From: an uncultured Chthoniobacterales bacterium
GTDB taxonomy: Bacteria > Verrucomicrobiota > Verrucomicrobiia > Chthoniobacterales > UBA10450
Assembly: GCA_955652255.1 (NCBI GenBank)
Contig: CATPAW010000074.1
Coordinates: forward strand, 1-14,307
Length of the DNA stretch: 14,307 nt
Direction of reading: 5' to 3'
Positions 1 through 7,456 of the stretch are shown here, in pieces. The notes below the pieces were generated by a model that had not been told where the DNA came from, did no database searches, and saw nothing but the letters and a program-made list of their open reading frames with translations. A program made the position numbers and the translations under genes. Every line of letters begins with the position of its first letter. Position 1 is the stretch's first letter.

Positions 1-2703
1 AATGTTTTCGTCGAACTTCAGCGACATTTTCTTCGCGGCGAGGAACGAATGAACCAACAGCTTGTCGATCTCGCCGCTCATTATCGATTGTCGATCTTAG
101 CGACGAACGGCGTGCAGTACGCGAAGCGGTACGGACGGGAAGTTCTCGATGTCTTCACCTGTATCCGCGAGCATACCCACCTGGATGCCGCCGGCAAAAT
201 GCTCACCCAAAACGCCGAGCGGCATTTGAAGAGCGATCGCGAAATGCAGGAACTGTTTCGCGATTTGCCGGAAGCGATTGTAAACACGGCGCTCCTCGCC
301 GAGCGGCTGACGTTTTCACTCGAGAACATCGGCTACGAGTTTCCCGAATTTCCCGTGCTGGACGGCCACACGATGGATTCGTTTTTGCGCACGATCACCT
401 GGTTCGGCGCGCAACAGCGTTACGCCGCGATCAGCAGTCGAGTGAAACGTCAGCTCGAAGAAGAACTAAACCTGATCCAGAAGCTCGGTTTTCCCGGATA
501 TTTTTTGATTGTCTGGGACATCGTTAATTTCTGCCGCGAGCACAACATCATGGTGCAAGGGCGCGGCAGCGCCGCCAACAGCGCAGTTTGTTATTGCCTC
601 GGCATTACGCCGGTCGATCCCGTAAGCAATAACTTGGTTTTCGAACGGTTTCTCAATGAAAGCCGCAAAGGCTGGCCCGATATCGATCTCGATCTTCCCA
701 GCGGCGATCGGCGCGAGAGCGTTATTCAGGAAATTTATCGACGTTACGGCAAACACGGCGCCGCCATGACCGCGAATGTAATCACTTATCGCGGCCGCAG
801 CGCCGCGCGTGAGATCGGCAAAGCGTTAAATTTTTCACCAAGCATTCTCGATCGTTTTTCACACTTGTTCGCCAACGGCGATTTTCCACACACGCTCGAT
901 CTGCAATCGCAAATCGAGCAGGCCGGTTTACCCAAAGAACACCCGCGCATGCCGGCATTCATCAATTTGTATCAGGCGATTTACGGATTACCCCGGCATC
1001 TTGGTCAGCATTCCGGTGGGATGATCATCTGCCAGAACAAATTGAGTTCGTTTGTGCCACTGGAAAATGCGTCGATGCCGGGCCGCGTCGTGGCGCAATG
1101 GGACAAGGACGATTGCGAAGATCTCGGCATCGTGAAAGTAGATTTGCTTGGGCTCGGTATGATGTCGGTTATGCAGGACGCCTTTGAATTGTGCCGAGAA
1201 CGCGGGCGACCTCTCGATCTGGCCCATATTCCGAAAGATGACGCCGCCACCTTCGCAATCATGGAGAAAGCCGACACCATCGGTGTTTTTCAAATCGAGA
1301 GCCGCGCGCAAATGGCGACGCTGCCGCGCATGAAACCAAAATGTTTTTACGATGTCGTGATTGAAGTCGCGATCATTCGCCCAGGGCCGATTCAGGGGGA
1401 CATGGTGCATCCGTACCTGGCGCGGCGCGCCGGACGCGAGCCAGTCACATATTTCGATCCGCGGCTCGAGCCAGTACTTGGCCGCACGCTCGGCGTCCCT
1501 TTGTTTCAGGAGCAAATGCTCAAGATCGCCATGATCATGGCCGATTTTTCCGGGAACGAAGCGGAGGAATTGCGGCGCGCTCTCAGTTTCCATCGTTCCG
1601 AGGAGCGAATGCAAAAAGTAAGCGTGAAACTGCGCGGCGCGATGGAGCGAAAGAATATTGCGCCGGACAAGATCGACAAGATCATCCAGTCGATTTCGTC
1701 ATTTGCTCTTTACGGATTTCCCGAATCGCACGCGATTAGCTTCGCGATCCTCGCCTACGGCAGCGCGTATTTAAAAGTGCATCGCGCTCCGGAGTTTTAC
1801 GCGAACCTGCTCAATAATCAGCCGATGGGTTTTTATACGCCCGCCACGATTGTCAAAGACGCGCGCCGGCATGGACTGAAAATTCAGCCGGTCTGCGTGC
1901 AAAGATCGATATGGCGTTGCGCGGTTATTGCCGATGATACATTTCGCCTGGGATTTTGTGTGGTGAACGGCTTGCGCCAGGAGCGTGCCGAAGAACTGGT
2001 CAGGCAACGGCAAGGTCGACAATTTGATTCGCTGGAAGATTTCAAACGGCGGGTGCCGCTTTCGAAAGAAGAACTGCGCACGCTGGCGGAGCTCGGTGCG
2101 CTCAATTGTTTTGCGGATCATCGCCGAGCCGCGATGTGGAAAGTGGAGGAAACGTTGCATGACGACCTTCTGGGCAGCGCACGCGTCTCGCGTGTTGGTT
2201 TTGGCGTCTCGCCAAAACAAGCTTGCGAAAGTTCGCGATCGCGAGACGCGTGCGCTACCCAGAGCAAGAAATCGCCGCTTGTTCGAATGACACTGCCCGA
2301 ACGCGTAAAAGCCGATTACGAAACGATGAACCTCACGACCGGGCCGCATCCGATGAAGTTATTGCGGGAAAGTTTGCCGAACGTTTGGCGCGCGGCCGAT
2401 CTCGCCCAGGCAACGCATGGTTCGATCGTGCAAATCGCTGGCAATGTCATTTGCCGTCAACGCCCCGAGACCGCGAAAGGTTTCGTTTTCATCAGCTTGG
2501 AAGACGAAACCGGAGTTTCAAATGCAATTGTCGATCCAAACTTGTTTGAGCGATTTCGTCTTTTAATCACCGAGGAAGCGTTTCTGCTCATCGAAGGAGA
2601 AGTGCAAAACTCCGACAGCGTCGTTTTAATCAAAACGCGCGATATCAAAGCGTTGCCACATCACGAGCAACTCGTTGGAAGCGAGTCGCACGATTTCCGC
2701 TGA
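1..2703 (+). CDS. dnaE2: Error-prone DNA polymerase DnaE2 (5' end cut by window)
   Basis: This encodes a C-family DNA polymerase alpha subunit of the DnaE2 type, used for damage-induced translesion synthesis, usually with ImuA/ImuB. The frame is open from base 1 and the residues before the ATG at 49 (ELQRH...) fit the end of the PHP domain, so ATG 49 is internal and the start lies outside the window. About 900 residues are visible; the family is usually 1,000-1,100. Visible landmarks are RGSAANS (DnaE-wide), the catalytic DIDLD at nt 679-693, the third catalytic Asp in KVDLLGLG (nt 1141-1143), QIESRAQMATLPRMKP, RPGPIQGDMVHPY and LFQEQMLKIAM. A helix-hairpin-helix zone follows, then MTLPERVKADY with GPHPM, a C-terminal OB fold, and the DFR ending typical of DnaE2 rather than replicative DnaE. 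About 30 residues encoded by a palindromic element interrupt the linker before the OB fold. Whether imuA/imuB lie upstream cannot be seen. Confidence 0.95.
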   Translation, partial: NVFVELQRHFLRGEERMNQQLVDLAAHYRLSILATNGVQYAKRYGREVLDVFTCIREHTHLDAAGKMLTQNAERHLKSDREMQELFRDLPEAIVNTALLAERLTFSLENIGYEFPEFPVLDGHTMDSFLRTITWFGAQQRYAAISSRVKRQLEEELNLIQKLGFPGYFLIVWDIVNFCREHNIMVQGRGSAANSAVCYCLGITPVDPVSNNLVFERFLNESRKGWPDIDLDLPSGDRRESVIQEIYRRYGKHGAAMTANVITYRGRSAAREIGKALNFSPSILDRFSHLFANGDFPHTLDLQSQIEQAGLPKEHPRMPAFINLYQAIYGLPRHLGQHSGGMIICQNKLSSFVPLENASMPGRVVAQWDKDDCEDLGIVKVDLLGLGMMSVMQDAFELCRERGRPLDLAHIPKDDAATFAIMEKADTIGVFQIESRAQMATLPRMKPKCFYDVVIEVAIIRPGPIQGDMVHPYLARRAGREPVTYFDPRLEPVLGRTLGVPLFQEQMLKIAMIMADFSGNEAEELRRALSFHRSEERMQKVSVKLRGAMERKNIAPDKIDKIIQSISSFALYGFPESHAISFAILAYGSAYLKVHRAPEFYANLLNNQPMGFYTPATIVKDARRHGLKIQPVCVQRSIWRCAVIADDTFRLGFCVVNGLRQERAEELVRQRQGRQFDSLEDFKRRVPLSKEELRTLAELGALNCFADHRRAAMWKVEETLHDDLLGSARVSRVGFGVSPKQACESSRSRDACATQSKKSPLVRMTLPERVKADYETMNLTTGPHPMKLLRESLPNVWRAADLAQATHGSIVQIAGNVICRQRPETAKGFVFISLEDETGVSNAIVDPNLFERFRLLITEEAFLLIEGEVQNSDSVVLIKTRDIKALPHHEQLVGSESHDFR
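2172..2260. repeat. Palindromic interspersed element inserted in frame in dnaE2
   Basis: The two 21-bp ends (2172-2192 and 2240-2260) are reverse complements at 20 of 21 positions, sharing the core GCGCACGCGTCTCGCG. Inside is a second hairpin, GTTTTGGCG (2198-2206) / CGCCAAAAC (2210-2218), with a 3-base TCT loop, and near the right arm the palindrome TCGCGATCGCGA (2233-2244). The frame stays open, adding a basic, Ser/Arg-rich stretch with SARVSR and RDACAT. That stretch does not fit DnaE2, and normal DnaE2 sequence resumes about ten residues later. Peptides of this type recur, as far as I remember, in many verrucomicrobial proteins, which suggests a dispersed family. No transposase lies nearby, so it resembles a non-autonomous REP/MITE-like element. 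No second copy was seen in this window. Confidence 0.8.
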
Positions 2704-2708
2704 GGAAA

Positions 2709-2724
2709 GGACGGCGCGCTGTCC
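2709..2724. terminator. Short palindrome between convergent dnaE2 and gnd
   Basis: The 34 bases between the two converging stop codons contain GGACGGCGCGCTGTCC, a near-perfect inverted repeat (one G-T pair, tight loop). It could end transcription in both directions, but there is no clear T tract on either side. It may instead be a copy of a dispersed palindromic repeat. Confidence 0.3.
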
Positions 2725-2737
2725 CTACCATTTGAGA

Positions 2738-4222
2738 TTATTCGCCCGCGTGACGTCGGGCCGGCTCTTTTGGCGCAGCCGCTTTTTGCACCGGCTTGTG
2801 ATCGGATTCGATCCACTCGGTGTGAAAGACACCCGGTTTGTCGACGCGCTCGTAAGTGTGCGCGCCGAAGAAGTCGCGTTGCGCCTGGAGCAAATTCGAA
2901 GGCAACCGCGCCTGACGATAACTGTCGAAGTAGGCGAGCGACGCGGAAAATGCCGGGACCGCCACGCCGTGTTCGACGGCGGTGGCAACGGCAACGCGCC
3001 AGTTGTCCTGCGTTTTCTCGATGATGCTGGTGAAATAACGATCGAGGAGAAGATTATGGAGCGCGGCATCGCGTTCATAAGCTTCGACAATGCAGTTGAG
3101 AAATTTCGCGCGAATGATGCAGCCACCGCGCCAGATCGTGGCGATGTCGCCGAAGTTCAGGTTCCATTTATATTGCGCGCTCGCGGCGCCGAGTAATTCC
3201 ATTCCCTGCGCGTAGGAAACGATCTTCGAAGCGTAGAGCGCGTGGCGCACTGCATCGACAAGCTGCGCGCGATCGCCGGTGAACTTTTTCGGTTTCGGTT
3301 GCGGAAGAATTTTCGATGAAGCGACGCGCTCATCTTTTCGCGAGGAGATCACGCGCGCTTCCACCGCCGCATTGATTGTGGAGATGACGACTGATTGCTG
3401 AATTGCGGATTGCAGAGTCCAGATGCCAGTCCCTTTCTGGCCGGCTTTGTCGAGTATAACATCGACCAGCGGTTTTCCAGTGTCGGGATCAAGCTTGCGG
3501 AAAATTTGTGAGGTGATCTCGATGAGATAACTGTCAAGCTCGCCTTTGTTCCATTCGGTAAACGTTTCCGCGAGTTGCGGCGCATCCATGCCGAGGACAT
3601 TTTTCAAGATCGCGTAGGCTTCGCAGATGAGCTGCATGTCGCCGTACTCGATGCCGTTGTGCACCATTTTGACGTAATGCCCGGCGCCGTCGGGGCCCAT
3701 GTACCGGCAGCAAGGTTCGCCATCGACTTGCGCGGCGATCTTTCGAAAAATCGGCGCGATCATTTCCCAGGATTCGCGCGAGCCGCCCGGCATGAGCGAC
3801 GGACCTTTGAGGGCGCCTTCTTCCCCGCCGGAAACGGCGCAGCCGACAAAATGAATGCCACGCCCTTCCAAATCTTTGCAACGACGCTGCGTGTCGGTGA
3901 AGAGAGAATTGCCGCCGTCGATGATGAGGTCGCCTTTCTCGAGCAGCGGAGCGAGTTGCCCGATGACGGCGTCGACCGGCGCACCCGCCTTCACCATGAT
4001 CATCGCTTTGCGCGGACGCTTGAGCGCGCCGACGAATTCCTCCATCGTGCGCGTAGGCTGAATATTTTTTCCTTTGCCGCGGGCGCCCGCGAATTTCTCA
4101 GTGACTTCCGTGGTGCGATTAAAAACAGCGACCGAAAATCCTTTCGATTCCATGTTTAGGACGAGGTTCTCGCCCATCACAGCCAACCCGATCAGGCCAA
4201 TATCACATTGATTCGCTGTCAT
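2738..4222 (-). CDS. gnd: 6-phosphogluconate dehydrogenase, decarboxylating
   Basis: This is a cytosolic enzyme of the oxidative pentose phosphate pathway, converting 6-phosphogluconate to ribulose 5-phosphate and CO2 with reduction of NADP(+). At 494 residues it is close to the long-form family, plus a short Lys/Pro/Ala-rich tail. The Rossmann motif GLAVMG is at residues 12-17 and FNRT, which reads the cofactor phosphate, follows the second strand. Substrate loop SGGEEG is at 131-136. The catalytic block KMVHNGIEYGD contains Lys185 and Glu192, matching the general base and acid. KGTGIWT and the C-terminal FGAHTYER complete the active site. ATG at 4220-4222 is chosen over the ATG at 4267 because a good Shine-Dalgarno lies 8 bases upstream and the family starts just before the GLIGLAVMG strand. 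No zwf or pgl is in the window. The gene is divergent from moaE, with 66 bp between them. Confidence 0.96.
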   Translation of the reverse strand: MTANQCDIGLIGLAVMGENLVLNMESKGFSVAVFNRTTEVTEKFAGARGKGKNIQPTRTMEEFVGALKRPRKAMIMVKAGAPVDAVIGQLAPLLEKGDLIIDGGNSLFTDTQRRCKDLEGRGIHFVGCAVSGGEEGALKGPSLMPGGSRESWEMIAPIFRKIAAQVDGEPCCRYMGPDGAGHYVKMVHNGIEYGDMQLICEAYAILKNVLGMDAPQLAETFTEWNKGELDSYLIEITSQIFRKLDPDTGKPLVDVILDKAGQKGTGIWTLQSAIQQSVVISTINAAVEARVISSRKDERVASSKILPQPKPKKFTGDRAQLVDAVRHALYASKIVSYAQGMELLGAASAQYKWNLNFGDIATIWRGGCIIRAKFLNCIVEAYERDAALHNLLLDRYFTSIIEKTQDNWRVAVATAVEHGVAVPAFSASLAYFDSYRQARLPSNLLQAQRDFFGAHTYERVDKPGVFHTEWIESDHKPVQKAAAPKEPARRHAGE

Positions 4223-4230
4223 TTTGAGGT

Positions 4231-4237
4231 CTCCTTT
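4231..4237 (-). promoter_or_regulatory. Shine-Dalgarno of gnd
   Basis: On the minus strand this reads AAAGGAG, 8 bases before the ATG at 4222. It decides that start over the upstream in-frame ATG at 4267. It is the clearest ribosome-binding site in the window; most other genes here have weak or no such signal. Confidence 0.75.
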
Positions 4238-4288
4238 GCTTGAGCGGCGCATAAAGCGCGGTTTCATTGTAACGAGTGACTGGAGCGC

Positions 4289-4744
4289 ATGGCAAATTCG
4301 CTTTGTGAAGTTTTATTGACCGAGGGCCCGCTGGCGCCCCCAGCCGGAGGTGAACAAACTTTCGCCGGAGCAGTTGTCAATTTTTGGGGTGTCGTGCGGG
4401 AACTCGAAGGAGGACGCGAGATTGAGGGAATCGATTATGAGGCGCATGAAGCGATGGCGGCGCACCAGTTGCGATCGGTTGCGCATGACGCCGTGAGTAA
4501 GTTCGGAGTCGGGGGCGTGATCATTCATCATCGCATCGGTTTCGTAGGCGTTGGTGAAGCGTCTCTGTTTTTGCAAGTGAAAGCGAAACATCGGCAGGCG
4601 GCTTTCGAAGCAAGCGAGTGGATGGTCGATGAGTTAAAAAGAAAAGTGCCCATTTGGAAGCACCCGAAATTCAATATCGACAATCAACCGGCGCGAAAAT
4701 CCCGTTTGCCCGCCGCGGCGGGCTCGGTTCTTTCCGACAGATGA
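4289..4744 (+). CDS. moaE: Molybdopterin synthase catalytic (large) subunit MoaE
   Basis: MoaE works with MoaD thiocarboxylate to insert the two dithiolene sulfurs into precursor Z, giving molybdopterin in molybdenum cofactor synthesis. At 151 residues it matches the family. Visible are GAVVNFWGVVR near residues 27-37, the YE-x-HEAMA segment around 50-57, HHRIGFVGVGE at 80-90 and the KVPIWK motif. Lys117 and Lys124 are seven apart, matching the spacing of the active-site lysines of E. coli MoaE (119 and 126). The tail after residue 130 is longer and basic. No moaD, moaA or moaC lies in the window, so partners must be elsewhere. The stop codon overlaps the pgsA start by ATGA. The start is the first ATG; the GGAG in TGGAGCGC just upstream is a weak ribosome-binding site. 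Confidence 0.93.
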   Translation: MANSLCEVLLTEGPLAPPAGGEQTFAGAVVNFWGVVRELEGGREIEGIDYEAHEAMAAHQLRSVAHDAVSKFGVGGVIIHHRIGFVGVGEASLFLQVKAKHRQAAFEASEWMVDELKRKVPIWKHPKFNIDNQPARKSRLPAAAGSVLSDR

Positions 4745-5319
4745 ATTGGGCGAATCGTCTCACGCTCAGCCGGCTATTGTTGACTGCGCTCTTTGTCGCC
4801 TCGCTCAATGCGCAGTGGCAATACGGCCGCACCTGCGCGCTTGTCATTTTTCTCATCGCCGGCGTGACGGATTTTATCGATGGTGAAATCGCGCGTCGCT
4901 ACGAGTGGGTCACCAATTTTGGAAAATTGATGGACCCGCTGGTGGATAAGATCATGATGGCGGCCGCATTTATTTCCCTGGTGCCGCTCAAGGCCATTCC
5001 GGCCTGGGTGGCGACCACGGTGGTGGCGCGCGATTTTCTCATCACCGGTTTGCGAATGATGGCGAGTTCGAAGGGTCATGTTTTGCCGGCGGAACGGCTC
5101 GGTAAACAGAAGACGTCCTGGCAAGTGGTGACGGTGATTTTTTTCCTTGCCTTGCTTTCAATGCACGAGCTGCGTTACGCGAATGAAACATCGACATGGT
5201 GGTTTCGCGCCTGGCATGAAGCGGGTCCAATCCTGGTTTGGATCACGGTGGCGTTAACGGTTTATTCCGGTCTCGGTTACATGTGGCGGCATCGCGAGCT
5301 CATTTCGCCGGACCAATGA
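4741..5319 (+). CDS. pgsA: CDP-diacylglycerol-glycerol-3-phosphate 3-phosphatidyltransferase
   Basis: This integral membrane enzyme joins CDP-diacylglycerol and glycerol 3-phosphate to make phosphatidylglycerol phosphate, the committed step to phosphatidylglycerol and cardiolipin. The full CDP-alcohol phosphotransferase signature is present: Asp44-x2-Asp47-Gly48-x2-Ala51-Arg52-x8-Gly61-x3-Asp65-x3-Asp69. NRLTLSRLLL at the N-terminus and several hydrophobic segments fit the six-helix fold, and the 192-residue length is normal. The PgsA assignment over other members rests on the N-terminal N-x-LTLSR pattern and overall resemblance. The start at 4741 gives an ATGA overlap with moaE and begins right at the family N-terminus; the open frame upstream to 4654 has no family sequence. 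There is no Shine-Dalgarno, so translation is probably coupled to moaE. Confidence 0.93.
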   Translation: MNWANRLTLSRLLLTALFVASLNAQWQYGRTCALVIFLIAGVTDFIDGEIARRYEWVTNFGKLMDPLVDKIMMAAAFISLVPLKAIPAWVATTVVARDFLITGLRMMASSKGHVLPAERLGKQKTSWQVVTVIFFLALLSMHELRYANETSTWWFRAWHEAGPILVWITVALTVYSGLGYMWRHRELISPDQ

Positions 5320-5558
5320 TTGAGCCGCCTCTCGCGCAGGACAGCGGGCAACGGGAATCGAAACCGCTTTCAACATTTCGCGAGTTCGCGCGATTTCTGT
5401 GGAAGCTTGCGGCGATCAGCGCGTTAACTGCATCCGCTGAGAATCGACACTTTGCACGAATCGCGCAGAATTACGCACTCCGAGTGTCCGAATTTGTCCG
5501 AAAACGTTTCTGCGCGCGTAAGCCTAGATGGAGATGCCGGAATCAACTCGTAAAGTAG
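5316..5558 (+). CDS. Small hypothetical ORF coupled to pgsA
   Basis: This 80-residue frame starts at an ATG that overlaps the pgsA stop by ATGA, the same arrangement as moaE-pgsA, and ends exactly where a terminator-like hairpin begins. I do not recognise the product. It opens with a polar segment, has a modest hydrophobic patch (LWKLAAISALTA, about residues 30-42) and ends in a very basic tail rich in Arg and Lys. There is no clear signal peptide or known motif. It could be a real small protein, the remains of a longer gene, or a chance frame. Position, not sequence, is the main argument. Confidence 0.3.
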   Translation: MIEPPLAQDSGQRESKPLSTFREFARFLWKLAAISALTASAENRHFARIAQNYALRVSEFVRKRFCARKPRWRCRNQLVK

Positions 5559-5590
5559 GATGCTGCCGTATGATACTGGCATCCATTTTT
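5558..5590 (+). terminator. Candidate intrinsic terminator of the moaE-pgsA operon
   Basis: A hairpin with stem TGCCGTA (5564-5570), loop TGA, and TAC-t-GGCA on the other side (one bulged T) is extended by GGA/TCC across a three-base bulge. ATTTTT follows at once (5585-5590). It begins at the last base of the small ORF's stop codon. The alternative pairing GGATGC/GCATCC over the same bases is also possible. Confidence 0.5.
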
Positions 5591-5596
5591 GAATTA

Positions 5597-5612
5597 CACG
5601 TGAGATGACGTG
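5597..5612. repeat. Short inverted repeat CACGT-N6-ACGTG
   Basis: Five-base arms flank six bases in the spacer between the + strand terminator and the aceK stop codon. It lies downstream of both convergent units, so an operator role is unlikely; it may be a weak hairpin at the aceK 3' end. The rest of 5613-5671 shows nothing else. Confidence 0.2.
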
Positions 5613-5671
5613 AATTAGTCTGCGTTCGATGCGCTTTCACCTAGACGGAAAATGCCGCAATTAAATAAGCT

Positions 5672-7456
5672 TCAATGCGTAGTAACCAACCGTCGCTCTG
5701 GCGGATATGGAAATACTTCCGGAATCTCGCCCTCTCGAAGCTTCCGTTGCACGCTGCGCCAGAAATCCGGATGAAATAAATCAGCGTGCTGTTCGAGCAG
5801 GGCGGCGCGCGCAGGTTCGGGCAGGCGGAGAAAGTTTGGAAATTCTTCGGGAAAGACGTCATTCTCCCGCACGGAAAACCACGGTTCGGCCGATATTTCT
5901 TCCTCGTAACTGCTGGCCTGCGGCAGATCGCGAAAATTGCAATCGGTTAGAAAACAAAGCTCGTCGTAATCGTAGAAGACGACCCGGCCCCGCCGGGTGA
6001 CGCCGAAGTTTTTGGTCAAAAGATCGCCCGGGAAAATGTTCGACGCAGCCAGATCCTTGATGGCCTGGCCGTAATCGCGAGCGGCGGCGGCACTCTGGGC
6101 CGCGTCGGCTTCGGCGAAGAAGATATTAAGCGGACGGATGCGACGCTCGACGTAGGCATAAGCGATGACCACATCGTCGCCTTCCAGCCGCACCGTCTTA
6201 CCGGCCGCGCGGAGCAAATCTTCCAGGAGGGCCGGCTCGAATCGGTCCCGTTGAATGCGGAGGTGCTCGAACTCGTGCGCTTCCACTAAACGTCCGGCGC
6301 GATCGTGTTCGAAGACCAGCTTATAACGGCGCATCACCTCGTTTGGAGTGGTATCCTTGGGAGGATCGAATCGATCCTTGATCAGTTTAAAAACGACGTC
6401 GTAGCTGGGCAAAGTGAAGACGAGCATGACCATTCCGGGCGTGCCTTCGGCCGTTTTGAAACGGTCGGCCGAGGCGCCCAGCTGCGCGACGAAATCGCGA
6501 TAAAACTCCGTTTTGGCATGTCGGTTAAAGCCGATTGCGTTGTAGAGATCGGCCAAACGTTTGCGCGGCATCAGCTGCCGCAAGGAGTGCACGAGTGCGT
6601 GCGGACAATCGGCGTTTACTCGGAAATAAGCGCGCGTGTATGAGAAAAGAATCGATAGATCCACTTCGCCAAAAAGCACGGCATCGAGCATGATGCCGCG
6701 TTCACGTTCATGGCGCAGACAAAAGGCCAGAGGCAACCCGACGCCGTCATCACCATCGCGAATCGCGCGACCGACTAGGTAGGCCCCGCGGCCCCGATAA
6801 AAAGCGCTGTTGATCATTTCGAGGCGCACTTTGGAACCTCTCCGGGCAGCACCAGAAAATTCGGCCTCGACCCGCTTCGCCGCCAGCCGCACCTCGACAC
6901 CCAGCTCGTTCCAGCATTCGGCTGCGAATCCGCCCGCTTCAGGGTCGGTTAGCGCTGCCGAGATCAATTCCGGAAGGGCTGCTCCGGAATAAATTCGGCG
7001 AACGTCGAGAGGCGAACTCGTGGGCGGCGCATCGAAATCGGAATCGACAAATTCGATTCCTTGATCCACGCCTTCGGTGGCAAAAACGCGCCGCGTGAGT
7101 GAGTTGAAGAAACTTTCACTAATCTCCCAGGCTCGAGATTGCGCGATGAAAGAGGAATAGACGGCTTTGATCGCGGTCCAGACGTTGCGTTCGCGCAAAC
7201 GCGGGCCCATCAGATCCGTTATCTGCGTCGTTAGGCTATCTAGCACGTTGCCATAAAGATGAAGCCTCTCGGCCGCATCCGCGTAGCTTCCCTTCAGATC
7301 AAGGGCCAGAAAACGCGCGCGCGCGCGGCGAGTAATTTCATCAAAACGCCTTTGGTATTTGGCGAAGGCGTGCTGTGCGGCCTCTGCGCAAAGCGCGGCC
7401 AGGCGGCTGTTGGTTAAGGCCGCAGATGCCGACGAAGCCGTCTCTGCCCGGGTCAA
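5672..7456 (-). CDS. aceK: Isocitrate dehydrogenase kinase/phosphatase
   Basis: AceK phosphorylates isocitrate dehydrogenase (inactive) and removes the phosphate again, setting the split between the TCA cycle and the glyoxylate shunt. At 594 residues it matches the family (about 570-600). The regulatory N-terminal half shows YQRRFDEITRRA and SFFNSLTRRVFATEGVD. The kinase half has AEGTPGMVM (336-344) at the ATP loop; E. coli has APGIKGMVM there, so the loop differs slightly. The invariant Lys357 in VFKLIKDRF, FPGD (475-478) and YDYDE (495-499) carry the catalytic residues. The C-terminus has DVFPEEF and FPYPPERRL. The start is TTG (7454-7456), overlapping the aceA stop as TTGA. No in-frame ATG occurs until about residue 83, well inside the conserved region, so TTG is the best start. 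It is last in aceB-aceA-aceK. Confidence 0.95.
   Translation of the reverse strand: MTRAETASSASAALTNSRLAALCAEAAQHAFAKYQRRFDEITRRARARFLALDLKGSYADAAERLHLYGNVLDSLTTQITDLMGPRLRERNVWTAIKAVYSSFIAQSRAWEISESFFNSLTRRVFATEGVDQGIEFVDSDFDAPPTSSPLDVRRIYSGAALPELISAALTDPEAGGFAAECWNELGVEVRLAAKRVEAEFSGAARRGSKVRLEMINSAFYRGRGAYLVGRAIRDGDDGVGLPLAFCLRHERERGIMLDAVLFGEVDLSILFSYTRAYFRVNADCPHALVHSLRQLMPRKRLADLYNAIGFNRHAKTEFYRDFVAQLGASADRFKTAEGTPGMVMLVFTLPSYDVVFKLIKDRFDPPKDTTPNEVMRRYKLVFEHDRAGRLVEAHEFEHLRIQRDRFEPALLEDLLRAAGKTVRLEGDDVVIAYAYVERRIRPLNIFFAEADAAQSAAAARDYGQAIKDLAASNIFPGDLLTKNFGVTRRGRVVFYDYDELCFLTDCNFRDLPQASSYEEEISAEPWFSVRENDVFPEEFPNFLRLPEPARAALLEQHADLFHPDFWRSVQRKLREGEIPEVFPYPPERRLVTTH

Noticed and set aside
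988..1614. 208-codon minus-strand frame inside dnaE2
   Set aside because: It is antisense to the catalytic core of the polymerase; its composition is that of a shadow.
1771..2349. Minus-strand frame carrying SARVSR/RDACA peptides
   Set aside because: The peptides come from the palindromic element read on the other strand; the rest is antisense dnaE2.
49..2703. ATG at 49 as the start of dnaE2
   Set aside because: The frame is open to base 1 with conserved family residues before the ATG, so the gene begins outside the window.
3575..4159. 194-codon + strand frame opposite gnd
   Set aside because: It mirrors conserved 6-phosphogluconate dehydrogenase codons; no start context or known motif.
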